Source: Gammaproteobacteria bacterium (GTDB lineage Bacteria > Pseudomonadota > Gammaproteobacteria > SZUA-152). Taken from it: 64,000 nt of DNA. A model generated the notes under the pieces. That model did no database searches, was not told where the DNA came from, and saw only the letters and a list, made by a program, of their open reading frames with translations. The position numbers and the translations under genes are program-made. Of this stretch, positions 25,355-34,372 are shown piece by piece. Within the stretch, counting starts at the first letter, position 1. Each line of letters begins with the position of its first letter. The DNA lies in the NCBI GenBank assembly GCA_029882975.1, contig JAOUJW010000001.1, forward strand, positions 1 through 64,000. The letters are read 5' to 3'.

Positions 25355-25788
25355 GACAATTCTCCTCCAATTGATATGCCTTTATTTTAATTGTGCAACT
25401 ATATATCACTCACGGATACTTCTGGCAAGTTTGTGGGGCAAGAATATAACATTCATCCACGTCTAGGCCAAGTTTTAAGTACGCTTTTTGTGACCGGATA
25501 AAATCTTTTTGACTGTGTCTAATAACCTCGTATTCAACTCCTCCTACCTACCTAAATAACCGCATTTTAACCATGAACTTATGGAAAAACCCCTACAATA
25601 GCGCTTATTTGACCTGACACCGCAATTCAAACCATACTATACGCGCCATTAAATGGGGAAACCTTGTGTTGCACTAGGTTAATTAGGCGAAATAATTAAG
25701 CAGAACCGGTGATTAAATCACCGGCGGAAATCCGTTCTTTTCTTATTCTGCAATTCAAATAATAAAGTGGTAATTGTAAGGGATAAAA
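25355..25788. other. Intergenic region before the channel gene
   Basis: 434 bases with no credible gene. Near the 3' end two hairpins lie in tandem: CCGGTGATT/AATCACCGG (25706-25724) and CGGA-AA-TCCG (25725-25734), followed by TTCTTTTCTT. This resembles a terminator or an attenuator about 50 bases upstream of the MotA/ExbB-like gene at 25789. Confidence 0.4.
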
Positions 25789-26775
25789 ATGGTTCAAAGA
25801 GGGTATCGCGCACTGGTATTGTGGATCGCATGGAGCGCAGCGACCATCGTGATTTACACCGGCCTGTATCAAGACACTGACGTGTGGTCTTTTGTGGGAA
25901 GCGACCCATCACGCATCACCTGGGCCATCATAGCGCTATTTGCTGTTGGCGTGGCAAGCAGCTTTGCACTGACCCTATTTCTTACTTTCGAATCTATTAC
26001 GGTAGACAGAATTGAGCACTCCGCTAAAGCACAGGGCTGGCTGGGCATTGACTATCACAGCAAATACCTACGTATCGCCCATTTTTTCAAATCCTTACAG
26101 ACCATTGTCAACAATAATGGTGAAATCAATGTAGAAGCCCTGGTGGATGTGGAATTTTCCGTTTACCGACGTGGTGCTCACGCCTTGGAAGTCATTGGCA
26201 ATCTCTTAATTACTTTAGGCTTGGTGGGCACTGTGGTGGGACTTACACTGACTTTGACGGGTTTAACCAGCTCACTGGAAGCCCTGGGCCAAGACCAGGA
26301 GCAGTTGTTACGCGGACTTCGCGGCGCCATGGGAGGTATGGGCACGGCGTTTTACACCACATTGCTGGGCTCGGTATTGGGCGGCGTTTTGCTGCGGGTC
26401 TTTGCGCATATTGACGACAACGGTATCGACAGCTTGGAAAATACCCTAACGCGCATTTGCCTGGTGTATTGCTCTGCGGATTTCAAACCTTCCGCACAAC
26501 GTGATGTACGCGCTTTAAGTAATGAGATCAACAAAATGGACCAACAAATCCAACATCTAAATACCAGCCTGGAACAAGCCAAAACTATGATCTCCGACTA
26601 CAGGGAAGAGTTGAAAGAATTGGGCTTGACCGAAGTACAAGACAATATACGTCTGCAACAAACCTTACAGCAGCGTGAAAAATACCTAAAATCCCTGCGC
26701 GACGAATTCCAACTCAAACGCATGAATCGCGGTGCCTGGTGGCGTGTGTTCACCCGCAGCTTTCGCAAGGAATAA
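25789..26775 (+). CDS. MotA/TolQ/ExbB-type proton-channel protein
   Basis: 328 residues. Helices lie at about 8-26, 40-66, 133-160 and 180-205. The conserved part of the ExbB/MotA family is visible in the third and fourth helices: LEVIGNLLITLGLVGTVVGLTLTLTGL and LRGAMGGMGTAFYTTLLGSVLGGVLL. A C-terminal coiled coil (about 235-310) extends into the cytoplasm and is not usual in ExbB. Such proteins form proton- or sodium-driven motors with an ExbD/MotB partner. The partner gene follows 30 bases downstream; together they resemble a motor pair but not a Tol or flagellar operon. Confidence 0.85.
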   Translation: MVQRGYRALVLWIAWSAATIVIYTGLYQDTDVWSFVGSDPSRITWAIIALFAVGVASSFALTLFLTFESITVDRIEHSAKAQGWLGIDYHSKYLRIAHFFKSLQTIVNNNGEINVEALVDVEFSVYRRGAHALEVIGNLLITLGLVGTVVGLTLTLTGLTSSLEALGQDQEQLLRGLRGAMGGMGTAFYTTLLGSVLGGVLLRVFAHIDDNGIDSLENTLTRICLVYCSADFKPSAQRDVRALSNEINKMDQQIQHLNTSLEQAKTMISDYREELKELGLTEVQDNIRLQQTLQQREKYLKSLRDEFQLKRMNRGAWWRVFTRSFRKE

Positions 26776-26805
26776 AGGCGCAAGGACTACATTCGGGAAT
26801 CAATC

Positions 26806-27591
26806 ATGGCACGCAAACACAGAAGATCGCCACCCAATATCCATGAAAGCTTTTCTGACATAGCCTTACTCATGTTGGCCACCTTTGTGTTCCTTTTAGT
26901 GACGATTATGATCACCTCCAAAATGGCTGAGCAAAACCAATTGCCCACGCTAAAAAAAGATGTCGCTGACTTACAGAACCAGTTGCAACAGTCCCAAAAA
27001 AAGAACCGCCAGTTGATGGCGAATATGGACAATATAGCCAACATGACCGTAGAGTCACAAATGGAGCAGGCCCTGATGACGGCCGGTTTTGGCAAGCAGG
27101 GCAAAAACCGCAAAGACTTTGATCTTTTCGTCAGCGGCCTGAAAAACTTACCTGGAGACAGCATTCATTTGATGGTGGATGCCACCGGCTCTATGCATGG
27201 GGTCACATCTTTTATAATTCCCATACTGCGTGTGATTGTAATCCGATCCGGCAAACGCTTGGACGCCTTAACTTGGTTTTCTGACAATCGTTCTCAAACC
27301 TACCAGGGCAGTATGGGTGATATGTTCGACCATTTGATGAGCGGCGCTCCTTTTATGGGCAGCGAAGAGACAATTGGCCGGGCATTTCGCGACGCTGCCA
27401 AGGCAGCCCCCGCCCCCGGCGCATATATTTTGATCGGCGACGAACCCAGCTCGGATCGGATTCATTATTTTCGCATTCCCAGCCCGGTTTTTACTATCCC
27501 GCTGGGTCACTCCAATCCCGACACCAATTGGGCATTTCAAAAACTCGCCGATGAAACGGGTGGAAAAATGCTACGCCTGGAACTGAAATAA
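26806..27591 (+). CDS. ExbD-like anchor fused to a von Willebrand A domain
   Basis: 261 residues. The N-terminus has the ExbD/MotB pattern: a basic start, an SFSDIALLMLATFVFLLVTI helix (about 15-36) with an Asp at the start that could carry protons, then a coiled coil (about 45-80). Instead of a peptidoglycan-binding OmpA domain, a vWA domain follows (about 110-261), with the metal-site motif DATGSMHG, a later Thr-bearing loop, and IGDEPSS. vWA domains bind protein ligands through a metal. The pairing with the channel gene upstream suggests a motor with a protein-binding head. This is not a standard Tol, Exb, Mot or Zorya arrangement. Confidence 0.75.
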   Translation: MARKHRRSPPNIHESFSDIALLMLATFVFLLVTIMITSKMAEQNQLPTLKKDVADLQNQLQQSQKKNRQLMANMDNIANMTVESQMEQALMTAGFGKQGKNRKDFDLFVSGLKNLPGDSIHLMVDATGSMHGVTSFIIPILRVIVIRSGKRLDALTWFSDNRSQTYQGSMGDMFDHLMSGAPFMGSEETIGRAFRDAAKAAPAPGAYILIGDEPSSDRIHYFRIPSPVFTIPLGHSNPDTNWAFQKLADETGGKMLRLELK

Positions 27592-27696
27592 ACCGGCAGC
27601 CGATTTCACAAGATCGGGCTGCTTATTGTAGAATTCCGCGCTCACGCTCGCAATGTGCGGCACATCTTATAACAGTACATAAAAAAGGTACGCAGT

Positions 27697-29181
27697 ATGG
27701 CACTTGAAATTCCAGCCAAATACCAAGCATTAGTCGGCTTACTCATCTGGGGCGGCGTGATATTATTCTTTAACGTTATCCGTCTGGATACTTACGGCTT
27801 AGATGAAGGTGCCGCTATGGCACTGCTGTGGGGCTGGTCCATTTCCGACCAAATCGTCAATCCCGTAACGACATACGGCGGCCCCGATTTTCGTGCCCTG
27901 CTGTTTCTGCCCTTAGGTTTGTACTGGTCCGGTAGCATTCTAGCTGCCAAGGTGTTTACGCTAATCATTACTTTCATTGCCGCCATCGGCTTGTATCGCT
28001 GGAGTGAACGCTGCAGCGACCCGGAAACCGCCCTGATCGCCACCGGATTGTTTCTCATTGCGCCAATGACGATTTTGCTGGCTGACAGCATGTCTGCGGC
28101 TCCGTTTCTGTTATTTCTGTTTAGCGTAGGTATTTGGCTGGATGGAAAATATCGCGCATCGGCCCACAGCATCAGTTCCCTGTATTTCATCCAGCTAATA
28201 CTCGTGGCAATCACCCTCACCATACACCCCATGGGACTTGCATACCCGCTGGCTTTGGCCTGGCACTGGCACCAAGACGCCAAATCTGAAAAACAAAAGA
28301 AACAGGTGTTTGTGGGACTGGGCATAACCGCACTGATCATACTGGCTATGCAATCGGGTTGGGTGGCCATTGAATGGTTTGCCAATCCCCTGGTGGCGTT
28401 GGGACAGGCTGTGTTGGGATATAGCGTACTGGATTTACCGGCGACAGCACCGCTGAGTGGGATTTTACTGGCCCTCCTACTGATATTCTTGCTTTACAAG
28501 AACTATAAGCAACTGAGCCAAAACCTTATGGGGACTATGTTGCTCTGCGCCATAGTTCTGGGACTGGTCAGCGCCGACCGTAACTGGGCATTAATGGCGA
28601 CCGTATTGGCTCTTTATCTGGGATTTCCCCTATTGTTAAAACTGAATAAATCTTTGGGTAAAAACAATTTTGCAGGGCAAAGAGGCCTGGTATTCATTGC
28701 CCTCATGGTGGTTGCCGTTGTTTTTATGCAGGTGAACAAAGCTCACAGCTTCGATAACCAGAAAGGTCTGTTATCCCCGGCGGATGAACTCATCAAACGC
28801 CTTGCTGATGAAGCTGCCGACCCGGATAAACCGTTTGTCGCAGCCAGCCAGTGGCCCGCCAAAACGCTAATCGTCTGTCGCCGTGATGTCTTCAAATTAC
28901 CTCCTCAAGTAGAATCAGGACAGCAATTGTTGAACATGACCAAAGGCTTGACTCATGTCATGTTTGACCATAAAACCAAGAATAATGAGTCCTTAATTCG
29001 CAACTTTACCGAAATCACGTCGGAAACCGAAACCCTGGCAGTGCAATCGGCCGGTGTAATTATTAAATTAAAAGCCAATTATGCCTCTCTGACACAAAAA
29101 GCACAGCAGGAAAAACGCGCCAGCCCTGACAAAGTGTTGAAAAATAAAAAGAAAGAACAAGAAACCCCGGGGAATCCGTAA
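27697..29181 (+). CDS. GT-C-like polytopic membrane protein
   Basis: 494 residues with about ten hydrophobic helices. The N-terminal loop after the first helix contains an acidic pair (YGLDEGAA, about 31-38), where GT-C enzymes such as ArnT/PMT place catalytic acids; the C-terminal third is soluble. Helix layout and the PLGLYWSGSILAAKV stretch are typical of dolichyl-phosphate-mannose-type transferases. The likely activity is transfer of a sugar from a lipid carrier, but the substrate cannot be told. It is 105 bases downstream of the vWA gene; co-transcription is possible. Confidence 0.6.
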   Translation: MALEIPAKYQALVGLLIWGGVILFFNVIRLDTYGLDEGAAMALLWGWSISDQIVNPVTTYGGPDFRALLFLPLGLYWSGSILAAKVFTLIITFIAAIGLYRWSERCSDPETALIATGLFLIAPMTILLADSMSAAPFLLFLFSVGIWLDGKYRASAHSISSLYFIQLILVAITLTIHPMGLAYPLALAWHWHQDAKSEKQKKQVFVGLGITALIILAMQSGWVAIEWFANPLVALGQAVLGYSVLDLPATAPLSGILLALLLIFLLYKNYKQLSQNLMGTMLLCAIVLGLVSADRNWALMATVLALYLGFPLLLKLNKSLGKNNFAGQRGLVFIALMVVAVVFMQVNKAHSFDNQKGLLSPADELIKRLADEAADPDKPFVAASQWPAKTLIVCRRDVFKLPPQVESGQQLLNMTKGLTHVMFDHKTKNNESLIRNFTEITSETETLAVQSAGVIIKLKANYASLTQKAQQEKRASPDKVLKNKKKEQETPGNP

Positions 29182-29233
29182 TATTCACGTTTACCACATA
29201 GCACTTGAATACTTCAGCCAGATCGGTTCAAAT

Positions 29234-29623
29234 ATGACCATGGAACCGCACAACGCGCATGATATTCAGGTGAATGTAACCACCACCTACATAGAGGAAC
29301 AGTCCGATCCGGGATTGAATCGCTATGTGTTTGCCTACACCATTACCATCAGCAATCAGGGTAAGGTGGCCGCAAAGTTGCTGACCCGCCATTGGATCAT
29401 TAATGACGCCAATGGCAATGTTCAGGAAGTTCACGGTGAAGGGGTTGTTGGCGAAAAACCTTACTTACAACCCGGCGATACCTTTCAATACACCAGCGGC
29501 ACAGTTATAGAAACGCCGGTAGGCAGCATGGAAGGCACTTATCAAATGTTATCTGATGACGGCACACCCTTCGACGCACAAATTCCGCCGTTTACCCTAT
29601 CCCTGCCCCATACACTGCATTAA
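29234..29623 (+). CDS. apaG: ApaG protein (Co2+/Mg2+ efflux-associated)
   Basis: 129 residues, the usual ApaG length. Visible hallmarks: VNVTTTYIEEQSDPG near the N-terminus, FAYTITISNQG, RHWIINDANG, VVGEKPYLQPGDTFQYTSG and GSMEGTYQM. The fold is an Ig-like beta sandwich. ApaG in E. coli is in the apaH operon and affects metal resistance; the molecular function is unclear. The start could also be the ATG two codons later. It is a single gene ending two bases from the convergent lipoprotein gene. Confidence 0.95.
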   Translation: MTMEPHNAHDIQVNVTTTYIEEQSDPGLNRYVFAYTITISNQGKVAAKLLTRHWIINDANGNVQEVHGEGVVGEKPYLQPGDTFQYTSGTVIETPVGSMEGTYQMLSDDGTPFDAQIPPFTLSLPHTLH

Positions 29624-29624
29624 T

Positions 29625-29798
29625 TTATTCCTGCTGTTGAATTTTCTCACGCAGTTTTTCCGCCTGCTCATCGATGGCAGATTGCACCTCTTTGGATTTT
29701 TCCAAAGCTTTTTCCTGACTGGAGAGAAAGTGTTCTTCCTTGTCCGAAGAACAAGCGAATAGAGATAGCAATACAATAATGCAAAAAAGGTATTTCAT
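29625..29798 (-). CDS. Small lipoprotein
   Basis: 57 residues from the ATG at 29798, chosen because it places the signal peptide (KYLFCIIVLLSLFAC) at the start; a longer frame would add 20 residues of non-signal sequence. The lipobox ends at Cys 16. The mature part is a charged amphipathic helix (EKALEKSKEVQSAIDEQAEKL), suggesting a coiled coil in the periplasm. No known family. Confidence 0.55.
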   Translation of the reverse strand: MKYLFCIIVLLSLFACSSDKEEHFLSSQEKALEKSKEVQSAIDEQAEKLREKIQQQE

Positions 29799-29868
29799 AA
29801 GTGGCTCCACCAAGTCATTCGATCTACGGGGAAAACTCCGACTGCGAGAAAATACCAAGTATAGACCA

Positions 29869-31017
29869 TCAAGGGGATAGCGCTGTCACACTCAATTTAC
29901 CCTGTCGAACACAAACCTGAAACTCGCCTTGCAAAATAGCACTGAGTTCATCACCCAGCAAAGCTTTACGCCAACCGCATAGCAGCGGCGTTTCATGACC
30001 GCAAACCAGCGACTCCAAGTCTTTTCGGGTAGCCAACATTGAGGGCGTTACCTGGTTTTCCAAGGCCCGTAAACGGACCACACACATGAGCAAATCCACT
30101 AAGGCATCCTGTTCCAAGGTCAGCTTCAAGTAACGAATCTTTTTAGGCCAGGTGTTGGGGTCGCTTGCTTTTGCTTCTTGGATAAGCTGCAGAACAGTTG
30201 CATTGAATCGATGCAGGCCATTTTCCCAGCCATGAATGCGATTCAATGCTTCTTCATCCACAGGCATTCGACGGGCCACTTCTAAAAGCACATCATCACG
30301 AACCAGCCAGCGGCGGGGCCGGTTTTGTTCGCGGGCAAGGTTTTCACGCCAACGGGTTAAATTCTGCAGTACGACCAACTGTACCCCTTTTAGATTCTTG
30401 GCACCTCGCACCTTTTGCCATAAATCCGATTCTTGTGGCGCATAGGTATTAACATCAGTGAGCTGAGCAAAATCCGCTGCCAGCCACGCTAAACGCCCTG
30501 CTGCCTGCAACCGTCGCTGCTGCTCATCGTAGATCGCCAACAAATGGCGTACATCATCCATGGCATAATCAATTTGCCCCGGATCCAAAGGACGCCGACT
30601 CCAGTCGGTACGAGTATGGGATTTGTCCAGTTTAACACCCAATATTTTCTCCACCAATGCGGCATAACCCACTTGATCTCCATCGCCCAGCAAGGTGGCT
30701 GCCAACTGCGTATCAAATAAAGGTTGGGGCAAGCGCCCGGTGAGGTCAAAAAATATTTCCAGATCCTGACGGCCCGAATGCATGACTTTGATTACGGCCG
30801 GATCATAAATTATGTCTATAAAAGGACTCAAATCACCAATAGAAAGGGGATCAACACACGCGATCACATCTGCGGCGGCCACCTGGATCAGGCACAATTG
30901 TGCATAATAGGTTTTTTCGCGCAAAAACTCGGTATCCAGCGCTATGACTTCAGCTCCCTGCAGGCTTTTGCAAAAAGCCGCCAGCTCGTGGTCAGTATCG
31001 ATAAAACGATGATTCAT
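29869..31017 (-). CDS. rnd: Ribonuclease D
   Basis: 382 residues, close to the usual length. The DEDDy exonuclease motifs are visible: ALDTEFLREKTY (Exo I, about 26-37), the HSGRQDLEIFF region (Exo II), and YAMDDVRHLL (Exo III, about 152-161). Two HRDC domains follow (about 205-290 and beyond). RNase D trims the 3' ends of tRNA and other stable RNAs. A single gene in a compact housekeeping neighbourhood. Confidence 0.95.
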   Translation of the reverse strand: MNHRFIDTDHELAAFCKSLQGAEVIALDTEFLREKTYYAQLCLIQVAAADVIACVDPLSIGDLSPFIDIIYDPAVIKVMHSGRQDLEIFFDLTGRLPQPLFDTQLAATLLGDGDQVGYAALVEKILGVKLDKSHTRTDWSRRPLDPGQIDYAMDDVRHLLAIYDEQQRRLQAAGRLAWLAADFAQLTDVNTYAPQESDLWQKVRGAKNLKGVQLVVLQNLTRWRENLAREQNRPRRWLVRDDVLLEVARRMPVDEEALNRIHGWENGLHRFNATVLQLIQEAKASDPNTWPKKIRYLKLTLEQDALVDLLMCVVRLRALENQVTPSMLATRKDLESLVCGHETPLLCGWRKALLGDELSAILQGEFQVCVRQGKLSVTALSP

Positions 31018-31120
31018 TAATTAATTTATTTCCTTTGCTTTTATCTGGACAGGATTACAGGTTAAGATACCGCGCGCAAGGACTGACAAAATAATAAAGG
31101 CTTCAACCGGGGAACGGCAT

Positions 31121-31642
31121 ATGCTGCAACTTTTCAAACACTTTTTCGATTTGTGCCGTTTTAAGTCCCCTCCGGAACAAACCCCTTACTCCCTGCAACT
31201 CATGAGCTGGTCCATTATAACGTATATGGCCATGGCATATCTGGTCTTTAGCCCCAATATGGCCAGAAACATCGTAATTTTGTTGGTTTGCGTGGATATG
31301 GCCATGTTATTGGGCTTTGTTTATGCGGGATTGTGGGTCTGCGGTTATGTTAACCGTATGGTAAAAGTGGTTACCGCCGTGGCTGCCAGTGGCTCCATTC
31401 TCTATGTGGCCGGATCCCCCATTTTGTATGTCCTGCACCAATATGCAGAGCTTTCCGTCATCCCCACCGGCTTGTTTGCCGTTTGGACCTTGTGGAAGGT
31501 TGCCGTCACGGCTTACATCATTCGCCATGGTCTCAGCATTCCTATTTGGCTGAGCGTGGGCGTATCTGTACTTTATGTGTACACATATCTTCGCGTGTTG
31601 GCCGCCATCATAATCAGCGGTTTGCCCACTGTGGCCAATTAA
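31121..31642 (+). CDS. Five-helix membrane protein
   Basis: 173 residues, about five membrane helices (about 28-45, 50-75, 85-100, 110-132, 143-165), with no charged motif of note. The ribosome site is GGGGAACGG. I do not recognise the family with confidence; some small YIP1-like proteins have similar layout. It lies between rnd and mpl, 84 bases before the latter, and may be co-transcribed with mpl, ubiX and the LON-domain gene. Confidence 0.6.
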   Translation: MLQLFKHFFDLCRFKSPPEQTPYSLQLMSWSIITYMAMAYLVFSPNMARNIVILLVCVDMAMLLGFVYAGLWVCGYVNRMVKVVTAVAASGSILYVAGSPILYVLHQYAELSVIPTGLFAVWTLWKVAVTAYIIRHGLSIPIWLSVGVSVLYVYTYLRVLAAIIISGLPTVAN

Positions 31643-31726
31643 CCCGGCACTTCAGTGAGATAAACTGGTAAAATCAAGCCATTAGGCTAATCTTCTATTT
31701 ACTTTGTTAACAAAACATAAAAGCCG

Positions 31727-33106
31727 ATGCACATTCATATTCTTGGTATTTGTGGTACTTTCATGGGCGGTATCGCCTTACTGGCCAAAGAACTGGGCTA
31801 TGAGGTCAGCGGTTCTGACACCAATGTCTACCCACCCATGAGCACACAGCTGGAACAGGCGGGTATCAGTCTGAGCTCTTTGGACGACATGGCTCAGTTT
31901 CAACCTAAACCCGACTTGGTTGTGATTGGCAATGCCATGTCCAGAGGCAAGACTGTAGTCGAGCATGTTTTAAACAATAATCTCCCCTACACCTCCGGAC
32001 CGGAATTTCTCGCCGATTATTTACTGAAAAACCGCTGGGTGCTTGCGGTTTCCGGAACCCATGGGAAAACCACCACCAGCAGTATGTTGGCCTGGATACT
32101 GGAATACGCCGGACTCAAACCCGGATTTCTTATTGGCGGGGTACCGGAAAACTTTGGACTATCCGCCCGCAGCGGCAGCGAACCTTTTTTTGTGGTGGAG
32201 GCCGATGAATATGACACGGCTTTTTTTGATAAGCGATCAAAATTTGTTCACTACAAACCCCGTACCTTAATTATGAATAATCTGGAATTTGATCACGCCG
32301 ACATTTTTCCTGATCTGGATGCGATTAAAAAACAATTTCACCACTTGGTCAGAACGGTTCCCGGAAATGGTTTGATCGTTTATCCGGAAGCCGAAACTCA
32401 TTTGCAGGAGGTGATCGACATGGGCTGCTGGACCCCCTGTGAAACCTATGCACAATCCCACTCAGCCACAGCTCAATGGACTTTGAACAATATTAAGGAA
32501 GATGGCAGTCAATTTGATGTGCTGGTCAATGGCCAGTGCCAAGGCACTGTCGCCTGGCCTTTAATCGGAATGCATAATGTCAACAATGCAATTATGGCTA
32601 TCGCAGCGGCGCGACATGCCGGCGTCCCCTGCGGTAGTGCAATAGAAGCTCTCAGCCATTTTCAAAACGTTAAACGACGCATGGAGGTGATTGGCGAAGC
32701 TCATGGCATAACTGTGTACGATGATTTTGCGCACCATCCAACTGCCATTCAAAGCACTTTAGACGGTCTGAGAAACAAAGTGGGTAATCGTAGGATTATT
32801 GCCGTATTGGAACCTCGCTCCAACACCATGCGCATGGGCGTGCACAAAGACACTCTGGCGGGCTCCCTAGAGCTGGCCGACGAGATCTTATTGTATCAAC
32901 CCCCCGAGCTGGATTGGAACCTCACTGAGGTCGTAGCCCGTCTGTCGGGTAAAGCCCGGCTTTTCAATAGCATCGAATCTATCATCGAACACATAGTCGA
33001 GTCAGCCAAAAGTGGCGACCAAGTACTAATCATGAGTAACGGTGGCTTCGGTGGATTACACAAGAAGTTGTTACAACGTTTGGAACAGCTGGAACCCCAA
33101 TCCTGA
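31727..33106 (+). CDS. mpl: UDP-MurNAc:L-Ala-gamma-D-Glu-meso-DAP ligase Mpl
   Basis: 459 residues, the usual length. Starts MHIHILGICGTFMGGIA, the characteristic Mpl N-terminus. The Mur-ligase ATP site is SGTHGKTTT (about 107-115), with VVEADEYDTAF, NLEFDHADIF and HNVNNAIMAIAA further on, and DDFAHHPTA near 332. Mpl recycles tripeptide released during cell-wall turnover by joining it to UDP-MurNAc. It is followed by ubiX 17 bases downstream. Confidence 0.95.
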   Translation: MHIHILGICGTFMGGIALLAKELGYEVSGSDTNVYPPMSTQLEQAGISLSSLDDMAQFQPKPDLVVIGNAMSRGKTVVEHVLNNNLPYTSGPEFLADYLLKNRWVLAVSGTHGKTTTSSMLAWILEYAGLKPGFLIGGVPENFGLSARSGSEPFFVVEADEYDTAFFDKRSKFVHYKPRTLIMNNLEFDHADIFPDLDAIKKQFHHLVRTVPGNGLIVYPEAETHLQEVIDMGCWTPCETYAQSHSATAQWTLNNIKEDGSQFDVLVNGQCQGTVAWPLIGMHNVNNAIMAIAAARHAGVPCGSAIEALSHFQNVKRRMEVIGEAHGITVYDDFAHHPTAIQSTLDGLRNKVGNRRIIAVLEPRSNTMRMGVHKDTLAGSLELADEILLYQPPELDWNLTEVVARLSGKARLFNSIESIIEHIVESAKSGDQVLIMSNGGFGGLHKKLLQRLEQLEPQS

Positions 33107-33123
33107 AATGAAACGGTCCTGAG

Positions 33124-33735
33124 ATGAAACCCAGCTCTGTCACTTTAGCCATCACAGGCGCGTCCGGGGTTCAATATGGTCTACGCTTATTGGAGTGTTT
33201 GTTACAATCTCCAGTGCAGGTAAACCTGATGATATCAAGTGCGGCCCAGGTGGTCATCGCCACGGAAACCGACATACAATTGTCTTCCAAACCACGAGAG
33301 ATACAACAGCAAATCAGCGACTTATTTGGCACCCCACAAAATTTGCTGCGCGTTTTCTCCAAAGAACAGTGGATGGCTCCCGTCGCCAGCGGTAGTGGCT
33401 GCGCTGATGCTATGGTGGTTTGCCCCTGCTCTTCAGCGACTCTATCCGCCATTGCTCAGGGAACCAGTTCCGATCTTATGGAACGGGCTGCTGACGTCTG
33501 CATAAAGGAAAAGCGACCTTTAATTTTGGTGACGCGAGAAATGCCCCTGTCGATCATCCATTTGGAGAACATGCTGCGATTGGCACGTGTGGGTGCTGTC
33601 ATTATGCCGGCCAGTCCCGGGCTATATCACAAACCCACTCAAATCAGCGAACTCATCGACTTTGTCGTCGCCCGGGTTTTAGATCACTTACGCGTGGGGC
33701 ATCAGTTGGTTCCGCGCTGGGGCGAACCGGACTGA
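33124..33735 (+). CDS. ubiX: Flavin prenyltransferase UbiX
   Basis: 203 residues. Begins with the Rossmann-like ITGASGVQYGLRLL and has CPCSSATLSAIAQG, RPLILVTREMPLS and MPASPGLYHKP, all typical of UbiX/Pad1. It makes prenylated FMN used by UbiD in ubiquinone synthesis. The spacing to mpl (17 bases) and to the LON-domain gene (3 bases) suggests one transcript. Confidence 0.95.
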   Translation: MKPSSVTLAITGASGVQYGLRLLECLLQSPVQVNLMISSAAQVVIATETDIQLSSKPREIQQQISDLFGTPQNLLRVFSKEQWMAPVASGSGCADAMVVCPCSSATLSAIAQGTSSDLMERAADVCIKEKRPLILVTREMPLSIIHLENMLRLARVGAVIMPASPGLYHKPTQISELIDFVVARVLDHLRVGHQLVPRWGEPD

Positions 33736-33738
33736 GCT

Positions 33739-34335
33739 ATGGACCAGGAAATCGATAAGCAAATTCCCCTGTTTCCATTACACACCGTACTATGCCCCTC
33801 GGGGGTATTAGCCCTGAAAATTTTCGAGCCCCGCTACTTGGAAATGATCAGCAAAAGCATGAAAAACGAATCGGGATTTGGTATTTGTTTAATCCGTCAT
33901 GGCTCCGAAACAGGCAAGGCGGCAGATTGCTTCGATGCCGGCACTCTGAGCCAAATCAGTTATTTCGATATGTTGCCCGGTGGTTTGCTGCATATCACGG
34001 CAACGGGCAAGCAACGTTTTGAAATTCTGTCCAAGCAAGTGCTGCCCAATCAGCTGACCATGGCGGATGTGCGCCTAATTGCCAATGATCCGGAAGTTGA
34101 ACTTCCCAAATCCCACTCCCCCGCAGCCGCTCTACTTAAAAAACTACTGGAGCAATTGAGCCATCCCTACATCAAAATGGAAAAGAAATATAATGATTGC
34201 GGCTGGGTCAGTAATCGCTTGACCGAACTTTTACCCATCAAACTAAATGTAAAACAGACTCTTTTGCAGGAAAACGATCCTATAGAACGTATCAACAAGG
34301 TATGGCAGCAAATTCAAAATTTGGGTATTCGCTAA
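33739..34335 (+). CDS. LON N-terminal-domain protein
   Basis: 198 residues. The first 120 residues match the Lon substrate-binding domain: IPLFPLHTVLCPSGVLALKIFEPRYLEM at the start, then a GTLSQISYFDMLPGGLLHITATG strand and loop region. There is no ATPase or protease domain. Proteins of this kind are common in proteobacteria; their role is unclear. It is three bases after ubiX and probably in the same operon. Confidence 0.85.
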   Translation: MDQEIDKQIPLFPLHTVLCPSGVLALKIFEPRYLEMISKSMKNESGFGICLIRHGSETGKAADCFDAGTLSQISYFDMLPGGLLHITATGKQRFEILSKQVLPNQLTMADVRLIANDPEVELPKSHSPAAALLKKLLEQLSHPYIKMEKKYNDCGWVSNRLTELLPIKLNVKQTLLQENDPIERINKVWQQIQNLGIR

Positions 34336-34372
34336 ACGGTAAATCTAGGAACGGCATTTAAGAACTCCGGTA

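Noticed and set aside
25789-27591. Calling the channel pair a Zorya defence system or a flagellar motor.
   Set aside because: The partner has a vWA head rather than an OmpA-type domain, and no ZorC/D, flagellar or tol/exb genes are adjacent.
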